Source of the DNA: Glycomyces artemisiae
Lineage (GTDB): Bacteria > Actinomycetota > Actinomycetes > Mycobacteriales > Micromonosporaceae
Reading direction: 5' to 3'
Assembly: GCF_003002955.1 (NCBI RefSeq)
Contig: NZ_PVTJ01000015.1
Span: 37,528 to 101,527, forward strand
DNA: 64,000 nucleotides
The notes under the pieces: generated by a model
The model's database searches: none
Seen by the model: the letters and a program-made list of their open reading frames with translations, nothing else
Told to the model about the DNA's origin: nothing
Position numbers and translations under genes: made by a program
In this document: piece by piece, positions 1 through 9,046 of the stretch
Layout of the letters: each line of letters opens with the position of its first letter
Numbering within the stretch: position 1 is the first letter of the stretch

Positions 1-1
1 G

Positions 2-733
2 CAGTCGGTGCGGGTGACGTCGCGCCGTTCGGGTTCGGAGATCGTCATCTCGATCGCCGACGACGGCATCGGCCTGGCGCCGGAGCCGATGGCGGCGATC
101 AACCGCCGCCTGGCCGAGCCGACGCAGCTGAACTCGGAGCTGACGGCGACGATGGGCCTCCTGGTGGTGGGGCGGCTGGCCGCGGAGCACTCGGTGAGCG
201 TGCAGCTGCACTCGACGATGGGCAAGGGCACGCTGGCGCTGGTGCGGATTCCGGCGAGCGCGCACGCGGAGGACCCGGTGGGCCTGTCGCCCGACCAGGG
301 TTCGGCGGCGCGGCTGGCGCTGTCGGCGCGGGCGGCGAACCTGCCGGTGACCGGGACGGGCGCCGAGGCGGCCGGATCGGGCGCCGTGGAGCCGATCGTG
401 CCGCGCCCGCGCAAGGCCGGCCCGGCCCCCGAGCCACGCCCCGTAGCTGGGGGAACACTCAACGGAAGCAAGCCGGTGGCGGCCCCTGCGGGCCCCGCTC
501 CCGAGACGCTGGATGTTACCTTCAGGAAGGTGAACCGAGCACTCGAAAACTCCGGCAGGACCAACGGCGCCGAACTGCCCCGTCGCGCGCCGGGCTCCCG
601 ACTGCTCCCCGGCTCCGTCCCCAGTGCCCGGCAGGGCGGCGGCGCCGATCTCGACCCGGCGGAGATCCGGGACCGGCTCGCCGGTTTCGCCTCCGGCATC
701 GCGGCGGCCGCCGCGCACGAACAACGCCAATAG
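2..733 (+). CDS. Conservon sensor-like histidine kinase, C-terminal part (CvnA type), cut by the window edge
   Basis: This is the 3' part of a gene that begins before the window; the frame is open from base 2. The first 85 or so residues are an HATPase_c domain: an ADDGIGL N/G1-type box, then [14 protein letters not shown] and a GKGT box. An Ala/Pro/Gly-rich tail of about 150 residues follows with no recognisable domain. This domain order (sensor, kinase ATPase, long low-complexity tail) is that of the nitrate/sulfonate-sensor-like kinases encoded first in actinobacterial conservons. The Roadblock gene starts 11 bases downstream, as expected for cvnA-cvnB. The kinase probably relays a membrane signal to the Roadblock/GTPase module. 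Dimerisation and sensor regions lie outside the window, so autokinase activity cannot be judged. Confidence 0.75.
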   Translation, partial: QSVRVTSRRSGSEIVISIADDGIGLAPEPMAAINRRLAEPTQLNSELTATMGLLVVGRLAAEHSVSVQLHSTMGKGTLALVRIPASAHAEDPVGLSPDQGSAARLALSARAANLPVTGTGAEAAGSGAVEPIVPRPRKAGPAPEPRPVAGGTLNGSKPVAAPAGPAPETLDVTFRKVNRALENSGRTNGAELPRRAPGSRLLPGSVPSARQGGGADLDPAEIRDRLAGFASGIAAAAAHEQRQ

Positions 734-744
734 AAAGCAGCGAG

Positions 745-1149
745 ATGGATAGCAAGGACAAGAACGTCGGTGAACTCGACTGGCTCCTGACCTCCTTCGT
801 GGAGAAGGTGCCGGACGTCTCCGAGGCGCTCACGGTGTCCGTCGACGGCCTCGCCATCGCCGCGTCCCGCGGCCTGTCGACGGACCGGGCCGACCAGCTC
901 GCCGCGATCACCTCGGGCCTGGCGAGCCTGACGACGGGGGCCGCGAAGGTCCTCGACGCGGGCCGCATCCGCCAGTCGGTGATCGACATGGACGAGGGCG
1001 TGCTGCTGCTCATGGCCGTCGGCGACCGGGCCCAGCTCGCGGTCCTCGCCAACGCCGGCTGCGACCTCGGCCAGGTCGGCTACGAGACCGCGCTGCTGGT
1101 GAAGCGGGTCTACGCCGCGCTCGAACCCGATGCGCGCGGCGGGGTCTGA
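745..1149 (+). CDS. Roadblock/LC7 domain protein (CvnB type)
   Basis: A 134-aa protein consisting almost entirely of one Roadblock/LC7 domain: [20 protein letters not shown] leads into [14 protein letters not shown] and, later, [21 protein letters not shown]. Such proteins regulate small Ras-like GTPases and pair with the upstream histidine kinase in conservons. The ATG is 11 bases after the kinase stop. In a complete conservon a DUF742 gene and a GTPase gene would follow; here the next gene is ctaD, so the set is truncated. The family assignment is firm, but the signalling partner is unknown. Confidence 0.85.
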   Translation: MDSKDKNVGELDWLLTSFVEKVPDVSEALTVSVDGLAIAASRGLSTDRADQLAAITSGLASLTTGAAKVLDAGRIRQSVIDMDEGVLLLMAVGDRAQLAVLANAGCDLGQVGYETALLVKRVYAALEPDARGGV

Positions 1150-1377
1150 ACCACCGCGTAGGAGATTGCTCACCCGCGCCGGGCCGCGCCCATCGACGGC
1201 CCGCGCGGGGCGTCCCACCGCTATGACGTGTCGTGTATTCGACCTGCGACAACCACTGAGCGCCCATCACATGCTCACGCTGCGCCACGCCGCTGAGGCT
1301 GCGCCCCTCCGCGTAGGCGGCGTTTCACGGGGCTATGCTGCGTTCGCTACCTGGAAATGAATCATGGAGGCCCACAG

Positions 1378-3054
1378 GTGACCACGGTTGAGCCGAAGCT
1401 TGAGCCAACGCCTATCGTCGCGCGTCCCTGGCCGGTGCGCCGCGAGCCCAAGGGCTCCTGGCTCGCCCGCACGCTCCGCACGACCGACGCGAAGCAGATC
1501 GGCCTGCTCTACTTCGTGACGTCGTTCGCGTTCTTCGCGATCGGCGGCGTCCTGGCCCTGCTGATCCGCGCGGAGCTGTTCCAGCCCGGACTCCAGATCG
1601 TGTCCTCTGAGCAGTTCAACCAGCTGTTCACGATGCACGGCACCATCATGCTGCTGATGTTCGCGACCCCGATCGTGTTCGCGTTCGGCAACTACCTGGT
1701 GCCGCTCCAGATCGGCGCCCCCGACGTCGCGTTCCCGCGCCTCAACGCGTTCGCGTACTGGCTGTACCTGCTCGGCTCGACCCTCGCGGTCGCCGGCTTC
1801 GTCACCCCCGGCGGCGCGGCCTCGTTCGGCTGGTTCGCGTACCAGCCGCTGTCGAACGCCGTGAACTCCCCCGGGATCGGCGCGGACATGTGGTTCGTGG
1901 GCCTGTCGATCTCCGGTGCGGGCACGATCCTCGGCGCCGTCAACATGATCACCACGATCGTGACGATGCGCGCGCCGGGCATGCTCATGTTCCGGATGCC
2001 GATCTTCACGTGGAACATCCTCATCACCAGTCTGCTGATGATCCTGGTCTTCCCGATCCTGTTCGCCGCGCTGCTCGCCGTCATGGCCGACCGCACGCTC
2101 GGCGCGCACGTGTTCGACGCCGACACCGGCGGCGCGATCCTGTGGCAGCACCTGTTCTGGTTCTTCGGCCACCCCGAGGTGTACATCGTGGCGCTGCCGT
2201 TCTTCGGCATCGTCTCGGAGATCTTCCCGGTGTTCAGCCGCAAGCCGATCTTCGGCTACAAGACGCTCGTCGCCGCGACGCTCGCCATCGCGGGCCTGTC
2301 GATGGCGGTGTGGGCGCACCACATGTACGCGACCGGCGCGGTCATGCTGCCGTTCTTCTCGCTCATGACGTTCCTCATCGCGGTCCCGACCGGTGTGAAG
2401 TTCTTCAACTGGATCGGCACGATGTGGAAGGGCCAGTTGACGTTCGAGGCCCCGATGCTGTTCAGCATCGGCTTCCTGGTGACGTTCCTCCTCGGCGGCC
2501 TCTCGGGCGTCCTGCTCGCCAGCCCGCCGGTGGACTTCCACGTCTCCGACTCGTACTTCGTGGTCGCGCACTTCCACTACGTGCTGTTCGGCACGATCGT
2601 GTTCGCGGTCTACGCCGGCGTGTACTTCTGGTTCCCGAAGGTCGCCGGGCGCATGTACGACGAGCGCCTCGCGAAGGTCCACTTCTGGCTGACGTTCATC
2701 GGCTTCCACACGACGTTCCTGGTGCAGCACTGGCTGGGCGCCGAGGGCATGCCCCGCCGGTACGCCGACTACCTGGAGTCCGACGGGTTCACGACGCTGA
2801 ACATGGTCTCGACGATCGGCGCGTTCATCCTCGGCCTGTCGACGCTGCCGTTCATCTGGAACCTGTTCAAGTCCTGGAAGGCCGGGCGCGTCGTGGAGAC
2901 GAACGACCCGTGGGGCTACGGCGGCTCGCTCGAATGGGCGACCAGCTGCCCGCCGCCGCTGCGCAACTTCGACCGCCTCCCGCGCATCCGCTCGGAGCGC
3001 CCCGTCTTCGACGAGAAGTGGGGCCACCTGGTCAAGGAGGTCAAGGGCCACTAG
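1378..3054 (+). CDS. ctaD: Cytochrome c oxidase subunit I (aa3 type)
   Basis: This is the catalytic subunit of the aa3 terminal oxidase in the cytoplasmic membrane: it oxidises cytochrome c (of the bcc complex in actinobacteria), reduces O2 to water and pumps protons. The 558-aa product has about 12 membrane segments. Heme and CuB ligand motifs are visible: [20 protein letters not shown] (heme a His), [20 protein letters not shown] (CuB His and cross-linked Tyr), WAHHMYATG (CuB His pair) and [11 protein letters not shown] (heme ligands). GTG at 1378 is chosen because GGAGG at 1366-1370 sits 7 bases upstream; an in-frame ATG at 1357 lacks such a site. A TATGCT at 1334-1339 may be the -10. The gene stands alone, with ctaC/ctaE elsewhere, as in mycobacteria. 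Confidence 0.96.
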   Translation: MTTVEPKLEPTPIVARPWPVRREPKGSWLARTLRTTDAKQIGLLYFVTSFAFFAIGGVLALLIRAELFQPGLQIVSSEQFNQLFTMHGTIMLLMFATPIVFAFGNYLVPLQIGAPDVAFPRLNAFAYWLYLLGSTLAVAGFVTPGGAASFGWFAYQPLSNAVNSPGIGADMWFVGLSISGAGTILGAVNMITTIVTMRAPGMLMFRMPIFTWNILITSLLMILVFPILFAALLAVMADRTLGAHVFDADTGGAILWQHLFWFFGHPEVYIVALPFFGIVSEIFPVFSRKPIFGYKTLVAATLAIAGLSMAVWAHHMYATGAVMLPFFSLMTFLIAVPTGVKFFNWIGTMWKGQLTFEAPMLFSIGFLVTFLLGGLSGVLLASPPVDFHVSDSYFVVAHFHYVLFGTIVFAVYAGVYFWFPKVAGRMYDERLAKVHFWLTFIGFHTTFLVQHWLGAEGMPRRYADYLESDGFTTLNMVSTIGAFILGLSTLPFIWNLFKSWKAGRVVETNDPWGYGGSLEWATSCPPPLRNFDRLPRIRSERPVFDEKWGHLVKEVKGH

Positions 3055-3070
3055 CCCGCGATCTCGCATG

Positions 3071-3100
3071 AAGGCCCGGGAGCTGCGGCTCCCGGGCCTT
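3071..3100 (+). terminator. Strong hairpin after ctaD
   Basis: A perfect 13-bp stem, AAGGCCCGGGAGC pairing with GCTCCCGGGCCTT, closes a TGCG loop. It starts 17 bases after the ctaD stop. A short TTTCG tail follows (the last TT of the stem, then TCG), so this looks like an intrinsic-type actinobacterial terminator. Confidence 0.8.
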
Positions 3101-3110
3101 TCGCCTGCAC

Positions 3111-3147
3111 GGATCGTATTTCCTATAGGAAATAGGATCTACGATCC
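3111..3147. promoter_or_regulatory. Nested palindrome upstream of pncA, probable operator
   Basis: An 18-bp perfect palindrome, TATTTCCTATAGGAAATA, lies at 3117-3134. A second inverted repeat, GGATCGTA (3111-3118) and TACGATCC (3140-3147), surrounds it. The 9-mer AATAGGATC occurs at 3131-3139 and again at 3187-3195, just before the pncA ATG at 3201. AT-rich palindromes of this kind in a GC-rich genome are typical dimeric-repressor sites. The position suggests control of pncA, but the regulator is not identifiable here. Confidence 0.6.
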
Positions 3148-3200
3148 GCCGCCCTCGCACTGCCCTTGAGGTGCCCCGCCGTTGGCAATAGGATCGAGGC

Positions 3201-3755
3201 ATGAGCCGGGCACTGATCGTGGTAGACGTCCAGAACGACTTCTGTGAGGGAGGGTCGCTGCCGGTCGCGGGCGGCGCGGCCGTCGCGGCGGCCGTCACCG
3301 ACCTCATCAAGGCCGCCCCGGGCCGGTGGGACCACGTGGTCGCCACCCGGGACTGGCACATCGACCCGGGCCTGCACTTCTCCGCCGAGCCGGACTTCCG
3401 CGACTCGTGGCCGCCGCACTGCGTGGTCGGCACGGCCGGGTCGGGCTTCCACCCGGATTTCGACCACACGCTCGCCGAGGCCGTGTTCGACAAGGGCGCC
3501 TACGAGGCCGCCTACTCGGGGTTCGAGGGCTCCTCGGGCGAGACCGGCCTCGCCGAGTGGCTGCGGACCCGCGACGTGGACGCGGTCGACGTCGTCGGCA
3601 TCGCCACCGACCACTGCGTGCGCGCCACGGCCCTCGACGCGAAGGCCGAGGGCTTCGCGGTCACGGTGCTCCTGGAGTACACGGCCGCGGTCGCCGAGGA
3701 GACGCGGGCGAAGGCGCTCGCGGACTTCGAGCAGGCGGGCGTGGCCGTCGAGTAG
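3201..3755 (+). CDS. pncA: Nicotinamidase
   Basis: An isochorismatase-fold hydrolase of 184 aa that converts nicotinamide to nicotinate and ammonia in the NAD salvage pathway. Family landmarks are present: the catalytic Asp in VDVQNDFCEGG (residues 8-18), the metal-binding DWHIDP segment, and the nucleophile Cys in IATDHCVRATALDA near residue 138, with the preceding cis-peptide region. Its length matches bacterial PncA. AGGA at 3190-3193 is the only plausible ribosome site. The gene stands alone between strong hairpins, with the nested palindrome in its promoter, suggesting a dedicated repressor, possibly NAD-responsive (inference). Confidence 0.93.
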   Translation: MSRALIVVDVQNDFCEGGSLPVAGGAAVAAAVTDLIKAAPGRWDHVVATRDWHIDPGLHFSAEPDFRDSWPPHCVVGTAGSGFHPDFDHTLAEAVFDKGAYEAAYSGFEGSSGETGLAEWLRTRDVDAVDVVGIATDHCVRATALDAKAEGFAVTVLLEYTAAVAEETRAKALADFEQAGVAVE

Positions 3756-3762
3756 ACCTGCG

Positions 3763-3796
3763 CGGACGGGCCGGGGCTGGTGCCCCGGCCCGTCCG
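3763..3796. terminator. Bidirectional terminator hairpin between pncA and the 415-aa gene
   Basis: A perfect 15-bp stem (CGGACGGGCCGGGGC and its complement) with a TGGT loop lies between two converging stop codons. It can serve both strands. Confidence 0.85.
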
Positions 3797-3808
3797 GCGT
3801 CCCGCCCG

Positions 3809-5056
3809 TCAGGACGTGGGCATGTCGTCGACGATGATCGACGTGTCGTCGTAGTCGTTCTCGCCGTCGGGGTCGAACACGAACCCGTCGACGCTGTACG
3901 CGACCGGCCGCATCCACACCGAGAAGTACAGGCCGCCGGCCTGCTCGTCGCCGTTCCAGTCGTCGAACGGCTCCGGGGTCAGCGTCCACTCCATGGTGGT
4001 CGAGTCGCCGGGGACGAGCGGTTCGAGGACCGCGACGCCCTGGATCTCGCCGTTGCACTCGGGCACCGTCTCGGGGCCGTCGGTCCCGAGGCTCTCGCTC
4101 GCGCACATCGCCAACTGGATCGCCTGCGACTCGTGGCCGCCGTCGTTGGCGACCGTGACGGCCGCGGTCCAGGTCCCGTCCCCGTTCGCTGTCTTCTCGA
4201 CCGAGACCGCCAGGTCGGTGACGCCCCACAGATACGCGTCGGCGGTCACGTCGGCGAGCTCCTCCCTCGTGCGGTAACGGAAGACCTCATAGTCGAGCTC
4301 GATCTCCAGGTACCTGCCCGTGGGCTCCTGCTCGGGCACCAGGAGCAGCACGCCCGCGGTGGCCGCGGGCGCGATGTCCCACAGCGCGAAACCGGAGTCG
4401 CCGACGGCGATCTCTTCGGTGACCTCCCAGCCGCCGTCGCCGTCCCCGGCGACGACCACGGCCTGGCGGATCGTCTGCTCGCTCGGGGTGCACCCGAACA
4501 GCGCGACGGCCCGCACCGGGCCGCCGTCCTCCAGGGTCGTGTGGACGACCTTGAGGAGCCGGACCGGACCGGCGTCCACGTCAGGGAACCACTGGCCGCT
4601 CTCGGGGTCGGGCGTGCCGTCCGAGGGGCGGGCCGGGGCCGTCGGGCACGACGAGTCGTAGACGGACCCGAAGGAGGGCAGGTCGATCTCGGCGCCGACG
4701 AGGTCGCCGAAGGTCGGCAGGGCCGGGTCCTCGACGTCGGACTCCTGGCCCTGCGGGACCGCCCCGGTGCCGGTGCCGCCCTCGGCGGGCGAGGTCTCCG
4801 CGGTGGAGGTCTCGTCGGTGGTCTCCTCCGCGGGCCGCGGGTCGACCTCCTGGCCGTTGGACTCCTGGAGCCACCAGACCGCGGGCACGGCCACGATGAG
4901 CGCGGCCAGGGCGGCGGCCAAGGCGCCCTTGGTGGTCCGGCGGCGCCGCACCCGGCCGTGGATGACGGCGGAGTCGACGGGGTCGACCATGAGTTCCGCG
5001 GCGTGGGCGAACTCGGCGAACGCCTCTTCGAAGAGGGACTCGTCTGGCGTGCTCAT
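3809..5056 (-). CDS. Single-pass membrane protein coupled to an ECF sigma factor
   Basis: The 415-aa product has an acidic cytoplasmic N-terminus (about 1-35), an RVRRRRTTK stop-transfer signal, one membrane helix (about 43-63) and a large outside region that begins with a Thr/Glu-rich linker. No catalytic motif is recognised. Its ATG overlaps the TGA of the sigma-factor gene (ATGA, 5053-5056), so the two are translationally coupled. That arrangement is usual for a sigma factor and its membrane partner, and this protein may act as an anti-sigma factor or an effector. A zinc-binding ZAS motif (HxxxCxxC) is not seen, so anti-sigma function is only inferred. Confidence 0.7.
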   Translation of the reverse strand: MSTPDESLFEEAFAEFAHAAELMVDPVDSAVIHGRVRRRRTTKGALAAALAALIVAVPAVWWLQESNGQEVDPRPAEETTDETSTAETSPAEGGTGTGAVPQGQESDVEDPALPTFGDLVGAEIDLPSFGSVYDSSCPTAPARPSDGTPDPESGQWFPDVDAGPVRLLKVVHTTLEDGGPVRAVALFGCTPSEQTIRQAVVVAGDGDGGWEVTEEIAVGDSGFALWDIAPAATAGVLLLVPEQEPTGRYLEIELDYEVFRYRTREELADVTADAYLWGVTDLAVSVEKTANGDGTWTAAVTVANDGGHESQAIQLAMCASESLGTDGPETVPECNGEIQGVAVLEPLVPGDSTTMEWTLTPEPFDDWNGDEQAGGLYFSVWMRPVAYSVDGFVFDPDGENDYDDTSIIVDDMPTS

Positions 5057-5613
5057 CGCTGCTCCATCTCGTCTTGGACGGTGAGTCGGCCCGCGAGCGC
5101 GGCCTTCCCCCGAGTGAGCCAGGAGCGGACGGTGGCTTCGGCGACGCCTTCCTGCTCTGCGATCTCGGCGACGGTCAGGCCCGCCATGTACCGGAGGATC
5201 ACGGCTTTGCGGTGGTGCTCGCCGATCCCGGCGAGCGCGCGCATCAGGTCGACGCGGTCGCCGTCCGGCGCCTTCTCGTGGGTCTCGCGCTGCCGGTTGA
5301 GGAACCGCTGCACGACGCCGCGGCGGCGCAGGTGGCTGGTGGCGAGGTTCCAGGCCACGCGGCGCACCCACGCGGTCGGGTTCTCGTACTCGCGCACTTT
5401 CCTCCAGCGGGCGAGCGCGCGGCAGAACGCTTCGGCGACCAGGTCCTCGGCTTCGGCCCGGTCGCCGGTGTACGCGAAGATCTGGCCGGTGATGACGCGG
5501 ACGTTGGCGGCGTAGAAGTCGTCGAATTCGAGGCTGGCGCGCATCGGCAGCAGCTGCGCGGCGGCGCCTCCTCCTTCCCCTGGTGGAGCAGGGCTGTCGC
5601 GGGTGGGCGTCAT
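5053..5613 (-). CDS. RNA polymerase ECF-type sigma factor (SigE-like subfamily)
   Basis: A 186-aa sigma-70 family protein. Region 2 spans roughly residues 27-95 (FDDFYAANVRVI, then DRAEAEDLVAEAFCRALARW, with the DNA-melting WVRRVAWN segment). Region 4 is the C-terminal helix-turn-helix (LTVAEIAEQEGVAEATVRSW LTRGK). ATG at 5613 is chosen over a longer frame because GAGGAG lies 5-6 bases upstream. It directs polymerase to an unknown regulon, often including its own operon. The downstream membrane protein overlaps its stop by four bases. The family is clear; the stress signal is not. Confidence 0.88.
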   Translation of the reverse strand: MTPTRDSPAPPGEGGGAAAQLLPMRASLEFDDFYAANVRVITGQIFAYTGDRAEAEDLVAEAFCRALARWRKVREYENPTAWVRRVAWNLATSHLRRRGVVQRFLNRQRETHEKAPDGDRVDLMRALAGIGEHHRKAVILRYMAGLTVAEIAEQEGVAEATVRSWLTRGKAALAGRLTVQDEMEQR

Positions 5614-5722
5614 AGGGGCTCCTCGGCTACGGTGCTGCGGCTTGGGGTCCGCATGAGATACACGAGCGCCGGGAGGGCGTTGACGCACTCCTGTGTGGAG
5701 TTCTAGTTCACAGTTTGGGGAT

Positions 5723-6499
5723 TCACTTGCCGTAGCGGCGGTCGCGGGTGGCGAAGGAGCGGACGGCGCGGAGGAAGTCGACGCGGCGGAAGTCGGGCCA
5801 GTTGGAGTCGCAGAAGTAGAACTCGGAGTATGCGGACTGCCAGAGGAGGAACCCGGAGATGCGCTGCTCGCCGGAGGTGCGGATGACGAGGTCGGGGTCG
5901 GGCTGGCCGGTCATGTAGAGGTGGCGGGCGATGGAGTCGGCGTCGATCGCTTCGGCGGCCTGTTCGAGGCTGGCGCCGGCGGCGGCCTGTTCGAGCATGA
6001 AGGAGCGGACGGCGTCGGCGATCTCGCGCTGGCCGCCGTAGCAGACGGCGAGGTTGACCTGCATGCCGCGCTTGTCGGCGGTGCGCTGCTGGGCGTGCTT
6101 GAGGGCGTTCTGGTGGTCTTCGGGGAGGAGGTCGAGGGCGCCGACCATGCGCAGCTGCCAGGGCTGGTCGCCGTCGGAGAGTTCGCCGGCGAGTTCGTCG
6201 ATGATGTCGAGGAGGGGGTCGAGCTGGGCTTTGGGCCGGGAGAGGTTCTCGGTGGAGAGGAGCCAGATGGTCACGTGCTCGACGCCGAGTTCGTCGCACC
6301 AGCCGAGGAAGCGCTCGATGTGCTTGGCGCCGGCGCGGTGGCCGTCGTTGGGGTCGGTGAGGCCCATGTCGCGGGCCCAGCGCCGGTTGCCGTCGACCAT
6401 GACGCCGATGTGCCTGGGCAGCGGCTGTCCGGTCAGCTCGCGTGCGAGCCGACGCTCGTATATCCGGTAAAGCAGGTTCGAGATCGCCACAACCGGCAA
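5723..6499 (-). CDS. uppS: Cis-prenyl (polyprenyl diphosphate) synthase
   Basis: A 258-aa cis-isoprenyltransferase. It adds isopentenyl units to an allylic diphosphate to make the polyprenyl carrier, or its short Z-precursor, used for peptidoglycan and arabinogalactan-type glycans. Signatures: HIGVMVDGNRRWAR with the catalytic Asp (about residue 36), WLLSTENLSRP, and the C-terminal DLVIRTSGEQRISGFLLWQ followed by SEFYFCD. The start is an unusual TTG at 6499: GAGGAG at 6507-6512 is 7 bases upstream, whereas the next GTG is 16 bases away. Actinobacteria often carry two homologues making C15 or C50 products, and the sequence alone does not decide between them. Confidence 0.93.
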   Translation of the reverse strand: MPVVAISNLLYRIYERRLARELTGQPLPRHIGVMVDGNRRWARDMGLTDPNDGHRAGAKHIERFLGWCDELGVEHVTIWLLSTENLSRPKAQLDPLLDIIDELAGELSDGDQPWQLRMVGALDLLPEDHQNALKHAQQRTADKRGMQVNLAVCYGGQREIADAVRSFMLEQAAAGASLEQAAEAIDADSIARHLYMTGQPDPDLVIRTSGEQRISGFLLWQSAYSEFYFCDSNWPDFRRVDFLRAVRSFATRDRRYGK

Positions 6500-6588
6500 T
6501 TGTAGGCTCCTCGAATTTCACGGCTCGCGAGCTTCGCCGTGGCCGGGGCCTTCGCGGCCCCGGCCGTGCCCGTTCCGGGGGTGTGCGG

Positions 6589-8448
6589 CTATCCGTCGAG
6601 TCGCTGCTTGAGGGCGTCGAGTTCGGCCCACAGGACGGCGGGGAGGCGGTCGCCGAAGCGGGCGAACCAGCTTTCGACGAGCGGGACCTCCTCGGCCCAT
6701 TCGGCGGGGTCGACCTTCAGGGCCGCGGCGAGGTCGTCGCGGTCGAGGTCGAGGCCGTCGGTGTCGATCGCGCCCGGGGTCGGGCAGTGCCCGATGGGGG
6801 TCTCGACGGCTTCGGCGCGGCCTTCGAGGCGTTCGACGACCCATTTGAGGACGCGGGAGTTCTCGCCGAAGCCGGGCCACAGGAAGCGCCCGTCGTCGCC
6901 GCGGCGGAACCAGTTGACGTAGAACACCTGCGGCAGGAGGGCCTCGTCGGCGGCGGCCTTGCCCATCTCGATCCAGTGCCCGAAGTAGTCGGCGGCGTTG
7001 TAGCCGATGAACGGGAGCATCGCCATGGGGTCGCGGCGGACGACCCCGACCTTGCCGGTGGCGGCGGCGGTGGTCTCGGAGGAGAGGGTCGCGCCCATGT
7101 ACACGCCGTGGACCCAGTCGCGGGCCTGGGCGACGAGCGGGACGGTGGTGGCGCGGCGGCCGCCGAACAGGATCGCGTCGATGGGGACGCCGCGCGGGTC
7201 GTCGTACTGGTCGGCGAGGACCGGGCACTGCTTGATGGGCGTGCAGAACCGGCTGTTGGGGTGGCTGGACGGCTCCTCGGAGTCGGGGGTCCAGTCGCGG
7301 CCCTTCCAGTCGATGGCGTGGGCCGGGGGCTCGCCCATGCCCTCCCACCAGATGTCGCCGTCGTCGGTGAGGGCGACGTTGGTGAACAGGGTGTGGCCCT
7401 GCTCGATGGTGCGCATGGCGTTGGGGTTGGTGCGGTAGTCGGTGCCCGGGGCGACGCCGAAGAACCCGTACTCGGGGTTGGAGGCCCACAGGCGCCCGTC
7501 CTCGCCGAAGCGGAGCCAGGCGATGTCGTCGCCGAGGGTCTCCACTTTCCAGCCGGGGATGGTCGGTTCGAGCATGGCGAGGTTGGTCTTGCCGCAGGCC
7601 GAGGGGAACGCGCCGGTCACGTGGTAGACCTTGCCCTGCGGGCTGGTGAGGCGCAGGATGAGCATGTGCTCGGCGAGCCAGCCCTCGTCCCTGCCCATGG
7701 CGGAGGCGATGCGCAGCGCGTAGCACTTCTTCCCGAGGAGGGAGTTGCCGCCGTACCCGGACCCGTAGGACCAGATCTCGCGGTCGCCGGGGAAGTGGGA
7801 GATGTACTTCGTCTCGTTGCACGGCCACGGGACGTCGGCCTGGCCGGGGGCGAGCGGGGCGCCCACGGAGTGGAGGCACTTGACGAAGTCGGCGTCGGGG
7901 CCCATCTTCGCGAGGACCTCGGTGCCCATGCGGGTCATGATGTGCATCGACGCGGCGACGTACGCGGAGTCGGTGAGCTCGACGCCGAACATCGGCTTGT
8001 CGGCGTCGAGGGAGCCCATGCAGAACGGGATCACGTACATGGTGCGCCCGCGCATGGAGCCGCGGTAGAGGCCGGTCATGGTCTCGCGCATGTAGTCGGG
8101 CGCGGTCCAGTTGTTGGTGGGGCCGGCGTCCTCGGGGTCCTCGGAGCAGATGAAGGTGCGCTCTTCGACGCGGGCGACGTCCCCGGGGTCGGTGCGGGCG
8201 AGGAACGAGTCGGGTTTGGCGGGGACCGGGACGAGGGTCCCGAAGGCGACGAGCTCGCCGGTCAGGCGCTCCCATTCGGCCCGGGAGCCGTCGCACCACA
8301 CGATCCGGTCGGGGTCGGTGAGCTCGGCGACCTCCCCGACCCAGGCGAGCAGCCGGTGGTGGCGGGTGGGCGGGTCGCTGAGGCCCGTGTTGGGGTCGGC
8401 GGCGGACGCCGTCGGTTCGGCGGCTGCGGTGGCGACTTCGATGCTCAC
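6589..8448 (-). CDS. pckG: Phosphoenolpyruvate carboxykinase (GTP)
   Basis: A cytosolic enzyme that interconverts oxaloacetate and PEP using GTP/GDP: the gluconeogenic step, or an anaplerotic one in some actinomycetes. The 619-aa length is normal. The P-loop with the reactive cysteine is present ([12 protein letters not shown], about residues 284-295), as are the metal/substrate segment GDDIAWLRF and the nucleotide-binding [11 protein letters not shown] at 8448 has AAGGAG just upstream. The 428-bp upstream region is rich in inverted and direct repeats, suggesting elaborate regulation. The neighbour uppS is in the same direction 89 bp downstream. Confidence 0.97.
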   Translation of the reverse strand: MSIEVATAAAEPTASAADPNTGLSDPPTRHHRLLAWVGEVAELTDPDRIVWCDGSRAEWERLTGELVAFGTLVPVPAKPDSFLARTDPGDVARVEERTFICSEDPEDAGPTNNWTAPDYMRETMTGLYRGSMRGRTMYVIPFCMGSLDADKPMFGVELTDSAYVAASMHIMTRMGTEVLAKMGPDADFVKCLHSVGAPLAPGQADVPWPCNETKYISHFPGDREIWSYGSGYGGNSLLGKKCYALRIASAMGRDEGWLAEHMLILRLTSPQGKVYHVTGAFPSACGKTNLAMLEPTIPGWKVETLGDDIAWLRFGEDGRLWASNPEYGFFGVAPGTDYRTNPNAMRTIEQGHTLFTNVALTDDGDIWWEGMGEPPAHAIDWKGRDWTPDSEEPSSHPNSRFCTPIKQCPVLADQYDDPRGVPIDAILFGGRRATTVPLVAQARDWVHGVYMGATLSSETTAAATGKVGVVRRDPMAMLPFIGYNAADYFGHWIEMGKAAADEALLPQVFYVNWFRRGDDGRFLWPGFGENSRVLKWVVERLEGRAEAVETPIGHCPTPGAIDTDGLDLDRDDLAAALKVDPAEWAEEVPLVESWFARFGDRLPAVLWAELDALKQRLDG

Positions 8449-8551
8449 GGTGGCTCCTTCGGTCGGCTTCTGGGCACGGACGCGGGCGCTCCGGCCGGGG
8501 CCGGTCCTTCGGACGCTACGGGAACGGGCGCGAACGCGCAGGAACTCGTGC

Positions 8552-8736
8552 GTGATTGCACGGGCGTTGAACAGGCGCTCCGCCTGCCGGAAATGATCTT
8601 GTGCGCATTCGGGCTCGCAGCAATCACAAATACCTGTTGATCCTGCGTCACCGAGCAGAACCGATCATGGAAGGCAGAATTTGACCGCTGCTCTCAACTA
8701 ACGCGATCGGTTTCGATCATGGAACGAGCGCGTTAG
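8552..8736. promoter_or_regulatory. Repeat-rich regulatory region upstream of pckG
   Basis: The 428-bp gap between pckG and the small membrane-protein gene contains GTGATTGC (8552-8559) with its inverse GCAATCAC (8620-8627). It also has an exact direct repeat CGATCATGGAA at 8662-8672 and 8714-8724, and CTAACGCG (8698-8705) with its inverse CGCGTTAG (8729-8736). No gene of convincing coding quality lies here. The stretch is more AT-rich than its surroundings and probably carries the divergent promoters and binding sites for more than one regulator. Confidence 0.5.
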
Positions 8737-8876
8737 ATCGCCGCCGCGAAACGGTTACAGGCCCGCGACGGGCGGCATTTGCCGTGAACGGCCACACCGG
8801 GGGGCGTCTTGGGTGAAGATGCACAGCAGCACCGATCTACCGCAGGCACGCAGGGTCGAACCATTTGGAGACGTCG

Positions 8877-8993
8877 ATGGCGCACCGTGAACCGGAACCG
8901 CAGCAGGGCCGCAATAAGGCCGGGGTCGTGGCGTTCGCGGTCGCGCTCGCCGCGGTCCTGGCGATCGTGCTGGTGTACTTCCTCATGCGCTGA
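8877..8993 (+). CDS. Small single-pass membrane protein (38 aa), unknown
   Basis: ATG at 8877 is preceded by GGAG (8867-8870, 6-base spacing) and runs to TGA at 8991-8993. The product begins MAHREPEPQQGRNKAG, a polar, cytoplasmic-looking stretch, and then has about 20 hydrophobic residues ending YFLMR. A perfect 15-bp terminator stem starts 8 bases after the stop, so the unit looks like a complete independent gene: ribosome site, frame and terminator. No family is recognised. It may be a small regulator or subunit of a membrane complex (speculation). It is divergent from pckG. Confidence 0.65.
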   Translation: MAHREPEPQQGRNKAGVVAFAVALAAVLAIVLVYFLMR

Positions 8994-9000
8994 ACACGAA

Positions 9001-9035
9001 GAACGGGCGGGGACGCGTCGCGTCCCCGCCCGTTC
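9001..9035. terminator. Terminator hairpin after the 38-aa gene
   Basis: A perfect 15-bp stem (GAACGGGCGGGGACG and complement, loop CGTCG) lies between the converging 38-aa and 184-aa genes. It probably works on both strands. Confidence 0.85.
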
Positions 9036-9046
9036 CGTGCTCGAAG

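Noticed and set aside
1333..3069. A 578-codon open frame opposite ctaD
   Set aside because: His/Arg/Glu-rich shadow of the conserved oxidase gene with no domain of its own.
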